NCBI GenBank assembly: GCA_003553825.1
Contig: PWFL01000023.1
Span: 1 to 25,198, forward strand
Direction of reading: 5' to 3'
Source of the DNA: Candidatus Iainarchaeum sp.
Lineage (GTDB): Archaea > B1Sed10-29
DNA: 25,198 bases
In this document: piece after piece, positions 1 to 6,591 of the stretch
Position numbering within the stretch: position 1 is the stretch's first letter
Layout of the letters: every line of letters starts with the position of its first letter
The notes under the pieces: model-generated
The model's database searches: none
Told to the model about the DNA's origin: nothing
What the model saw: only the letters and a program-made list of their open reading frames with translations
Translations under genes and position numbers: made by a program

Positions 1-1
1 A

Positions 2-3000
2 GAATACGGAGAATACGAATCACTAAAAGGAGAAAAAGTACTATACTTAACAGTAGATAACCTGGATAAGAAAAGACACTTGGAAAGAATATGCATACCA
101 CACAAAAAAGAAGGGAACACCCTAAAGATAAAACACGGAGAAATACTAACAAAAACACTAGGCCTCAACCAAGGAAAAAACATAAACCAATTAGTGAAAA
201 AATCCAACAACACAATGGAACTAATAAACAAATTAAGTAACTTTCCAGTGTACAAAAAAGCCCCAGTATACGTGGGAACAAGAATGGGAAGACCAGAAAA
301 ATCAAAACCAAGAAAAATGTCACCAGCACCACACGGACTAATACCACTAGGAGGAGCAGGAGGAAAAGAAAGACTAATAAACAAAGCAGCGAACCAGAAA
401 ACAATGAAAGTAGAAAAAGCACTACTATACTGCCCAGAATGCAACGAAGAACTATTCAACTACAAATGCCCCGACTGCGGAACGGACGCCAAGCTACTCA
501 GAAAATGCAGAAAATGCGGAAGATTACAGGAAAGTGAAAAATGCGAAAGCTGCGGAAACAATACAATAAGCTACCACGAAAAAACAGTCAATATACGAGA
601 AGAGTTCAACAGAACAAAGAAAAAGATCCAGAAAAAATCAAGACAAGAGAACAACACCATCAAAGCCACTTCAAACCAGAACAAAACAATACCAGAGAAA
701 ATAAAAGGAGTAAAAGGAACCAGCAACGAACACCACCTATTCGAACCACTGGAAAAAGCAGTACTACGAGCAAAAAACGAAGTATCAGTATTCATGGATG
801 GAACAATAAGATACGACACACTAAACATACCACTAACCCACTTCAGACCAGAAGAAATAGGCGTAAGCGTGGAAAAACTCAAAGAACTAGGATACAAAAG
901 AGACTACAAAGGAAACAAGCTCAAAACGAAGGACCAAACCCTGGAACTAAAACCAAACGACATACTCATACCCCAGGACTCAGTTAAATACATGATGAAC
1001 GTAGCGGAATTCGTGGACGAAACCCTTGAAAAATACTACGACATGGAGAAGTACTACAATATAGATAAAAAGGAAGATTTAGTAGGTAAACTAGCAATAG
1101 GACTAGCACCACATACTTCGGCTGGAGTAATAGCTAGAATAATAGGATTCAACCGAGCAAAAGCCGGATACGCTCACCCATACTTTCATTGCGCTAAGAG
1201 AAGAAATTGTGTGCATCCTGAAACCAAGATAGTGATCTCAGATAAAAAGGAAGAAAAGATAAGTTCGAAAGAGATAGGTAAAATAACAGAAAAATTGATG
1301 GAATCCGGAGCAAAAGTAAAAGAAGATGGTGAATTTAAGCTTATTGAATGCCCAGAGCACTGGGAAGTATTTAGCATAGATCCAAAGACTCATGAAACCG
1401 TGAAAAGAAATATAAAACATTTCTTAAAAGGCCCTGTTCCTAAAGAATGGATCAAGATTAAAACAGCACTAGGAAGAGAATTCGTAATGACACCCGACCA
1501 CAACTTCCTCATGCTCGATGAAGACAATTTAAGATATAAAAAAGCCAGAAATATAAAAGAGGGAGATGAATTACCAATAAACATCAATTGGGAGGTCAGA
1601 GAACAAAAAGTTCCAGAAAGAATAGACTTAATTAAAGAATTTCTGAAGATTGAAGATAAAGCAATCAAGGAACAGATAAGAATAATAAATGCCTCTGACT
1701 ACTTCAAAAAAGTAGCGAGTAAAAAAGGAGTCAACGAAACAAGAGAACTCTTAAACTTATCAAAACAACATTCAAGAACCCTGTCAGCTTGGTATAGATC
1801 AGTTCCTCTATCTGATTTTGAGACATTGTTAGAAAAAGACCTTTGCTCTATAGAAGAGCTGCCTGAAGTCACCAAACTCAAAATGAGGCAAACAAAAATG
1901 GATACAAAGTTAGAAATCACTGATGAATTAATGAGATTACTTGGTTATTTCATTTCAGAGGGATATGCTAGAAAAAATGAATCAACAAACCAGATTTCAT
2001 TCAGAATATGCGATGAAGAAATACGAGAAGATCTTCTTTACTGCATAGAAGAAGTATTTGGATTTAAGCCCTATGTATCAAAAGAAGGTTCTAAGATATC
2101 AATATCTCGTAAAATAATATATTACTTATTCACAAAAATTTTCGAAACTGGTAGTTCAGCTAAAGATAAAAGAATTCCTCCAATACTCTTCAATCTGGAA
2201 AAGAAAAAAACTTCAGAATTCTTATCCGCATACTTCGATGGAGATGGAAGTGTACTAGTAGAACCAAAAAGACTAAGATTCTATTCAGCCTCAAAGTCTC
2301 TTATAAAAGACATAGGGTTGCTCCTATCAAGGTTCGGTATTCTAGCAAGATACTTCAAATCTAAGAAAAGACTGCCTGGTAAAAAAATAAGAGAAAGATA
2401 TAAAGAACTTGGTAAAGAACCTAAAAAGTTCTCTTTGCACCACCTAAATCTAGGGAAAAAAGACATAATTAAATTTGCTAAGATCTGCAATCCTATCTCT
2501 TCCAAAAAGAAAAAGAGAATTTCTAAATTGTCTGAACTACCTGAACCAAAGAACAGGTACGCAAAAGCAAACCAACAAATAACTAAATTGAAGAAATTTA
2601 GCGACTTTGCTAACGACAGAGTCAAATCTGTGGAAAAGATAAAAGAAAAAGAAAACAGTTACTGTCTTGATATAGAAACAGAATCGGGAAAAACAATTTC
2701 AAAAAATGTACTTTGGGGAAACCAACTATTCCAAATCCGATGCGACGGTGATGAGGACTCATTCATGCTTTTAATGGATGCATTACTGAATTTCTCTAGA
2801 GAATACTTACCTGATAGACCAGGAGGATCAGAAGATGCTCCTCTAGTACTATCAACACGTATAAATCCATCAGAGATTGATGACGAGGTGCACGCGATGG
2901 AGACAGTGAACGAGTTCCCACTGGAGTTCTACGAGGCTACTCAAGAAATGAAGAATCCGAGAGAAGTTGAGATGGATATAGTTGAAGATAAACTGGACAC

Positions 3001-3484
3001 GGAACACGAGTTTGAACTTGTAGGATTCACACACGACACCACTAACTTCGATGTAGGGCCAAGAAGATCGAAGTACACCACTTTAAAAGCAATGCAGGAA
3101 AAAGTGGATAAACAAATGGAGCTAGGTAGAAAAATAAGAGCAGTTGATGAAAAAGACATGGCAACTAAACTGATTAATCTACATTTCATGAAGGACATAT
3201 ACGGTAACCTCAGAGCATTTGGACAACAGACATTCCGGTGCGTTGACTGCAACAAAAAATTCAGAAGAGTGCCACTGATAGGCAAATGCACAGAATGTGG
3301 GGGGAAAATACTTCTAACAGTGCACGAGAAAGGTATAGAAAAATATCTATCAATATCAAGAGAGATCGCGGAGAAATACGACCTGTCCCCCTATCTAAAA
3401 CAAAGGCTTGATTTGATAGAACAGGACTTGGACCAGATATTTGAAACAAAGAAATCAAAACAGCAGTCACTAGCGCAATTCTAA
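2..3484 (+). CDS. polC: DNA polymerase II (family D) large subunit DP2, 5'-truncated by window edge, intein-containing
   Basis: Catalytic subunit of the archaeal replicative polymerase PolD. The frame is open through base 2 with no stop, so the TTG at 80 is internal and the N-terminal part lies outside the window. Visible in order: a Cys-rich zinc region (CPEC, CPDC, CRKC, CESC; about 425-560), the conserved core with GLAPHTSAG and HPYFHCAKRRN, an intein (1208-2740), the active-site CDGDED at 2741 whose Asp residues are the family's catalytic acids, and a second zinc site (CVDC/CTEC, about 3238-3300). The last seven residues, QQSLAQF, match a PCNA-interacting PIP box (QxxLxxF). Codon use changes inside the gene: almost no T-ending codons before about 1050, many from there to the stop. 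The assignment is secure; the true start is not visible. Confidence 0.96.
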   Translation, partial: EYGEYESLKGEKVLYLTVDNLDKKRHLERICIPHKKEGNTLKIKHGEILTKTLGLNQGKNINQLVKKSNNTMELINKLSNFPVYKKAPVYVGTRMGRPEKSKPRKMSPAPHGLIPLGGAGGKERLINKAANQKTMKVEKALLYCPECNEELFNYKCPDCGTDAKLLRKCRKCGRLQESEKCESCGNNTISYHEKTVNIREEFNRTKKKIQKKSRQENNTIKATSNQNKTIPEKIKGVKGTSNEHHLFEPLEKAVLRAKNEVSVFMDGTIRYDTLNIPLTHFRPEEIGVSVEKLKELGYKRDYKGNKLKTKDQTLELKPNDILIPQDSVKYMMNVAEFVDETLEKYYDMEKYYNIDKKEDLVGKLAIGLAPHTSAGVIARIIGFNRAKAGYAHPYFHCAKRRNCVHPETKIVISDKKEEKISSKEIGKITEKLMESGAKVKEDGEFKLIECPEHWEVFSIDPKTHETVKRNIKHFLKGPVPKEWIKIKTALGREFVMTPDHNFLMLDEDNLRYKKARNIKEGDELPININWEVREQKVPERIDLIKEFLKIEDKAIKEQIRIINASDYFKKVASKKGVNETRELLNLSKQHSRTLSAWYRSVPLSDFETLLEKDLCSIEELPEVTKLKMRQTKMDTKLEITDELMRLLGYFISEGYARKNESTNQISFRICDEEIREDLLYCIEEVFGFKPYVSKEGSKISISRKIIYYLFTKIFETGSSAKDKRIPPILFNLEKKKTSEFLSAYFDGDGSVLVEPKRLRFYSASKSLIKDIGLLLSRFGILARYFKSKKRLPGKKIRERYKELGKEPKKFSLHHLNLGKKDIIKFAKICNPISSKKKKRISKLSELPEPKNRYAKANQQITKLKKFSDFANDRVKSVEKIKEKENSYCLDIETESGKTISKNVLWGNQLFQIRCDGDEDSFMLLMDALLNFSREYLPDRPGGSEDAPLVLSTRINPSEIDDEVHAMETVNEFPLEFYEATQEMKNPREVEMDIVEDKLDTEHEFELVGFTHDTTNFDVGPRRSKYTTLKAMQEKVDKQMELGRKIRAVDEKDMATKLINLHFMKDIYGNLRAFGQQTFRCVDCNKKFRRVPLIGKCTECGGKILLTVHEKGIEKYLSISREIAEKYDLSPYLKQRLDLIEQDLDQIFETKKSKQQSLAQF
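1208..2740 (+). mobile_element. LAGLIDADG-type intein in DP2 (about 505-511 aa)
   Basis: In-frame insertion between AKRRN and CDGDED, which are contiguous in intein-free DP2 proteins. Block A starts with Cys1 (CVHPETKI). Block B is TPDHNF, with T95 and H98 of the intein. The two homing-endonuclease motifs are LLGYFISEGYA (near 1937) and FLSAYFDGDGS (near 2219), with acidic residues E and D in the expected places. Block F/G is YCLDIET followed by NVLWGNQ. The C-terminal boundary is uncertain. Splicing after N (2722) or Q (2725) leaves LFQIR or QLFQIR before CDGDED, whereas splicing directly before CDGDED gives an intein ending in Arg. Pyrococcus DP2 inteins at this site end in Gln, so NQ as the end is plausible. 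Codon use is richer in T than the upstream extein, consistent with horizontal arrival. Confidence 0.93.
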
Positions 3485-3509
3485 GATCATTTAAGAGAAC
3501 TAAAAAATG

Positions 3510-4298
3510 CTACATTAGGAAAAACCATATAATCATCAGCAATATCAATAGGATTAGAGTATAGATTCCTGGTTTGGAGTGTAAGAGCCAACCAGTCACT
3601 CCCGGGCCACTGGATTCTTCGCTACTCGTTGCAGTGGATTTAGCTCCTTTTGCAGCTGTTTTAGCCGCTTTTTTACCTACTTCTCCCCATCCTCTTGGAG
3701 ATTTGAGCTTGGTAAATGTTTCTTTAGAAACTTCTACCCATCCTTTTTCTCTTTCAGGAACCTCTTCAACATTCAGTGGTTGTCCTGCTACTCCGTCTAT
3801 GTATAGTTTATGTATTCCTTGGTCGGGTATCTTAACGAATATGGTCCAGACCGGCCAGTAAACCAATCTGAAGGCTGAAGTAGCCACATCTTCTTGAGAA
3901 ACATTGAACTGTGTGGCTAGTTTTATTTCACACGTCTTCTTTAATTCATCTTCCGATACAGCTGGAGTGTTAACGTTGTAGTTGTTGTGTTCTACTTGTA
4001 TCTCTTTCTTAAAATCAATTGGTTGGTTATCCATTATCCGTGGTACCATTGGCTCTATGTTGGCGTCAACTGCGTTCAAAGAAGTTTGTCCGGAGAATCC
4101 CTGTGAAACTGTTTCTCCCCTCATCTCTTGCTCCACTAATATATCGTAGTTAAAGATGTAGAAGGGAATAAAGTCGAGCTCGATGCTGGAAGGATCGAAT
4201 TCCTTCCAGTGCTTTCCTTCAAGGATATCTTCGAGTATGTCCGTCACATCGCTAAAATCGATGGATAGTGAGGCTGCCGGACTGTCCAGTTTCACCAT
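3510..4298 (-). CDS. Unknown C-tail-anchored membrane protein
   Basis: 262 aa, not recognised. The soluble part has two similar-looking stretches, FIPFYIFNYDI near residue 45 and LVYWPVWTIFVKI near 145, the latter followed by YIDGVAGQ. This pattern suggests a duplicated beta-rich fold. A low-complexity Lys/Ala/Ser linker (about 205-235) leads into a single C-terminal hydrophobic helix (about 243-262) ending with the protein, so it is probably tail-anchored with the bulk in the cytoplasm. A Shine-Dalgarno-like GGAAGG sits 8 bases before the ATG. It lies downstream of sepF on the same strand, 122 bases away, and its 3' end faces the DP2 gene. A link to division through sepF is conceivable but untested. 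Confidence 0.75.
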   Translation of the reverse strand: MVKLDSPAASLSIDFSDVTDILEDILEGKHWKEFDPSSIELDFIPFYIFNYDILVEQEMRGETVSQGFSGQTSLNAVDANIEPMVPRIMDNQPIDFKKEIQVEHNNYNVNTPAVSEDELKKTCEIKLATQFNVSQEDVATSAFRLVYWPVWTIFVKIPDQGIHKLYIDGVAGQPLNVEEVPEREKGWVEVSKETFTKLKSPRGWGEVGKKAAKTAAKGAKSTATSSEESSGPGVTGWLLHSKPGIYTLILLILLMIIWFFLM

Positions 4299-4335
4299 TT
4301 TATTTACCTTCCATTGAATAGCAAGCTCTTCTAAA

Positions 4336-4353
4336 CCCTGGTACCTTTCAGGG
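4336..4353. other. Short inverted repeat between sepF and the tail-anchored gene
   Basis: CCCTG, an 8-base loop, then CAGGG. It lies in the 122-bp spacer between two minus-strand genes. It could be a weak mRNA hairpin but has no adjacent U-tract in the transcribed direction. Confidence 0.3.
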
Positions 4354-4392
4354 ATTCGTGCATTTCTATCCAGTTTTTACTTCTGGATTTTT

Positions 4393-4408
4393 CAAGCTAT
4401 TAAGCTTG
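4393..4408. other. Inverted repeat just downstream of sepF
   Basis: Perfect CAAGCT-ATTA-AGCTTG stem-loop (6-bp stem, 4-base loop), 12 bases past the sepF stop on the minus-strand transcript. The transcript has an A-run rather than a U-run after it, so it is not a typical archaeal terminator. It may protect or process the mRNA end. Confidence 0.35.
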
Positions 4409-4420
4409 GATTCGGTTCTT

Positions 4421-4777
4421 TTATCTCTCTATCTTTGTTCCTGAGGGTGTTGCGAGTACTTTTTCTTCGGAGAGTCTGGCTATGTCTCCGTTTAAATCGC
4501 TTACTGTGCCTTTTAATTGAGAGATAGATTGTCTTAGTTTCACTTTATTCTTCTTGTGCATTGGTGCAATGTTTAGTAGAACCAAATTACCTTCTCTGAG
4601 CTCTGTTGCAACGGCATCGATGTCTGAAACATCTTTCAAAGTCGTTACTCTTACCCAGGTGTCTGCTTCTTCTTCCATTAAGTCTCCTTCTTCTAGTCCT
4701 AACTGATTGAGGATCTCCTCAACATCTTCATTCTCTTTGTCTCTATTCATTTTCAGCTTATCCATTAAACCAGCCAT
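4421..4777 (-). CDS. sepF: SepF, FtsZ membrane anchor of archaeal cell division
   Basis: 118 aa, full length for archaeal SepF. In FtsZ-using archaea this protein tethers the Z-ring to the membrane. Residues 1-12 (MAGLMDKLKMNR) form the expected amphipathic membrane-targeting helix. An acidic linker (about 13-38) follows, then the SepF (DUF552) core from WVRVTTLKDVSDI through LVLLNIAPMHKKN and DLNGDIARL to the terminal ATPSGTKI. A strong Shine-Dalgarno, GGAGGT (minus strand of 4786-4791), lies 8 bases before the ATG. Codons are largely T-ending, unlike the DP2 extein. The gene is divergent from orc1/cdc6 across 166 bp. A PRC-barrel protein, a fold now tied to SepF in haloarchaea, is encoded near 23.0 kb. 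Confidence 0.9.
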   Translation of the reverse strand: MAGLMDKLKMNRDKENEDVEEILNQLGLEEGDLMEEEADTWVRVTTLKDVSDIDAVATELREGNLVLLNIAPMHKKNKVKLRQSISQLKGTVSDLNGDIARLSEEKVLATPSGTKIER

Positions 4778-4869
4778 AGTATGTTACCTCCTATTGTGTT
4801 ACCTCTGATTTTTTATTTGAGCATGTCTATAATTCATATTGCTAATTGTCAATAAATATTATGGTAGTC

Positions 4870-4880
4870 TATATATTTTA
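4870..4880 (+). promoter_or_regulatory. TATA element of orc1/cdc6
   Basis: TATATATTTTA about 65 bases before the ORF start. Transcription would begin near 4900-4907. Two copies of AAAGGGTTC (4885-4893 and 4906-4914) flank the predicted start site. Confidence 0.5.
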
Positions 4881-4884
4881 AAGT

Positions 4885-4914
4885 AAAGGGTTCGACGCGG
4901 AAAAGAAAGGGTTC
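4885..4914. repeat. Paired direct repeat AAAGGGTTC in the orc1/cdc6 promoter
   Basis: Two identical 9-mers start 21 bp apart, which is two helical turns, immediately downstream of the TATA element. The arrangement suits a protein binding one face of the DNA, possibly the initiator itself. They do not visibly match a canonical origin recognition box. Confidence 0.4.
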
Positions 4915-4943
4915 ATGACTGAAAAAACTAATTAAAACTTTGG

Positions 4944-6158
4944 ATGCGGGATAAAATGAACGACATATTCGAGGAAGAACTAAATAAAGAAACAGTGTTC
5001 AAGGACAGAGACGTGCTATCAGCACACTACATACCTGAAACCTTACCACACAGAGAAGAAGAAATACAGAAACTAATGAAGACTCTAGCCCCCTCTCTAT
5101 CCAACAAGAAATCAAAGAACTTATTCCTGTATGGGAAGACAGGTACAGGTAAAACTAGCGTTGCAAAACACGTTATAGATAAATTAGTACAGGTAAAGGA
5201 TAAATACGAGGTCAAAGTCGATCCAGTTTACATAAACTGCAGAGTACAGGACACCAAGTACCAGGTAATACTTAAAATGGTTGAATACTGTTATCCTGAC
5301 CAGGAATTCATAGGATACGCATTCGCACATCTTTACGACAGAGTAGTGGAGTATATACAGGAAGAAGGAACCAACTTCATAGTCATGCTGGACGAAGTGG
5401 ATAAAAACCAGTCACTGGACGACCTGATATACACCCTTACAAGAACGAATGACGAAATAGATAAAGGACAGTTAATTATAGTTGGAATAACCAATGACGT
5501 TAACTTCAAAGAAGACCTCGATCCAAGGAGCAGATCAACACTATGTGAAGAAGAAAAAGTGTTCTCACCGTACGATGCTGAAGAACTGAAAGAAATACTG
5601 AACCAAAGAGTTGAGAAAGGATTCAAAGAAGGAAAGATAGATCAATCAGCAGTTAATCTTGCCGCAGCAACAGCAGCCCAAGAATCAGGAGATGCAAGAA
5701 GAGCTTTAATGCTTATTCAGAAATCTGGAGATGTGGCTGATGAAAATAACGCGGAAAAGGTAACTGACAAACACGTTAGAAAAGCAAGAGAAAAAGTAGA
5801 GGAAGAGATAGTCTATGAAACAATTGAAACGCTTCCAGAACATCAAAAGATTCTTCTCTACGCCATAGCTCAATTAACAGAAGAAGGAGGACACTACAAA
5901 AAACTGGATGGAACGGATGATGATAAGACACTGATGTCGGGTGAAGTCTACAGCAGGTACGAATCACTCTGCGAGAAAAGAGGCAAGGATTCAAAGACAG
6001 CTAGATGGTGCAGGGAATACATAGATGACCTGGACATGCTCGGACTCGTGACAACCAACATATCTGGTAAAGGAGTCAGAGGCAACACAACTCTGATAAA
6101 GCTGGCTTATCCAGCGGAAAAAGTTAAAAAAGTAATAGAGGAAAGATTCAGCTCCTGA
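4944..6158 (+). CDS. cdc6: Orc1/Cdc6 family replication initiator
   Basis: 404 aa, normal for the family. It binds origins and loads the MCM helicase. AAA+ motifs in order: Walker A GKTGTGKT (64-71), Walker B FIVMLDEVD (145-152), sensor 1 with Asn184 in VGITND, the LDPRSRSTL segment typical of Orc1/Cdc6 (192-200), sensor 2 in GDARRALMLI, and a C-terminal winged-helix region (about 300-400). The ATG at 4944 gives MRDKMNDIFE. A second ATG at 4956 gives MNDIFEEELN, which looks more like the family's usual N-terminus and may be the real start; neither has a strong Shine-Dalgarno. It converges on the Hel308 C-terminal piece with a 16-base gap. Confidence 0.95.
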   Translation: MRDKMNDIFEEELNKETVFKDRDVLSAHYIPETLPHREEEIQKLMKTLAPSLSNKKSKNLFLYGKTGTGKTSVAKHVIDKLVQVKDKYEVKVDPVYINCRVQDTKYQVILKMVEYCYPDQEFIGYAFAHLYDRVVEYIQEEGTNFIVMLDEVDKNQSLDDLIYTLTRTNDEIDKGQLIIVGITNDVNFKEDLDPRSRSTLCEEEKVFSPYDAEELKEILNQRVEKGFKEGKIDQSAVNLAAATAAQESGDARRALMLIQKSGDVADENNAEKVTDKHVRKAREKVEEEIVYETIETLPEHQKILLYAIAQLTEEGGHYKKLDGTDDDKTLMSGEVYSRYESLCEKRGKDSKTARWCREYIDDLDMLGLVTTNISGKGVRGNTTLIKLAYPAEKVKKVIEERFSS

Positions 6159-6174
6159 TAGGCCAATAATTTTT

Positions 6175-6585
6175 TCAATAATCGCTTATGCTTCTCTGTC
6201 TTGAAGAGGTATCAGGTTCAGTGGATTTGATTTGCTCTGGATCCTGTTCTACTTCTTGACCTAGTCTTTCCTTTATTTTCTTAGCTGTTTTAGGTCCTAA
6301 AAGATTCGCTAGTTTCAAATAATCGGTTTCTTTTATATTTTTTGGTTCTTTTATGTCTTTTTCGTACAGTCTTCTGGCTCTTACTCTCCCAATTCCTTTT
6401 ATATCTGTTAATGGAACTAGTTCTTTTCTCACTCCATACTTTAGTCTCTTCCGTATCTTCATTATCGGTCCCAGTTTCTCGGTATTTCCCGTTAATTTAG
6501 CCAGTTCCTGTGCTGAATAGAGAACCCAGTCACCGTTCTTCAAGTATCTTCTCAGTATTCCTGGTGGCACTCCATAGTTCTCCAT
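6175..6585 (-). CDS. hel308: Hel308 helicase, C-terminal piece (ratchet end plus helix-hairpin-helix domain)
   Basis: 136 aa that continue Hel308 directly after an in-frame TAA (6592-6594). The TAA is followed by GAA ATC and then this ATG, all in one frame. ENYGVPPGILRRYLKNGDWVLYSAQELAKL is split here as ENYGVPPGILRR and GDWVLYSAQELAKL; both match the end of the ratchet domain 4. LKYGVRKELVPL and IKGIGRVRARRLY match the HhH domain 5. The tail ends in QRSISDY, a PIP-box-like QxxIxxY, fitting the known PCNA contacts of archaeal Hel308. The only ribosome-binding signal is a weak purine stretch inside the upstream piece. Expression could be by termination-reinitiation or stop readthrough. A sequencing error or recent nonsense mutation is the alternative. 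Confidence 0.85.
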   Translation of the reverse strand: MENYGVPPGILRRYLKNGDWVLYSAQELAKLTGNTEKLGPIMKIRKRLKYGVRKELVPLTDIKGIGRVRARRLYEKDIKEPKNIKETDYLKLANLLGPKTAKKIKERLGQEVEQDPEQIKSTEPDTSSRQRSISDY

Positions 6586-6591
6586 GATTTC

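Noticed and set aside
80..82. TTG as the start codon of the DP2 gene
   Set aside because: The frame continues without a stop to base 2 and the protein lacks the whole DP2 N-terminal region, so the gene simply enters from the left.
4393..4408. Hairpin after sepF as a transcription terminator
   Set aside because: There is no U-tract on the transcribed strand; archaeal termination mainly needs U-runs, not hairpins.
4885..4920. tRNA T-arm-like GGGTTCGAC near the orc1/cdc6 promoter
   Set aside because: No acceptor, D or anticodon arms can be built around it.
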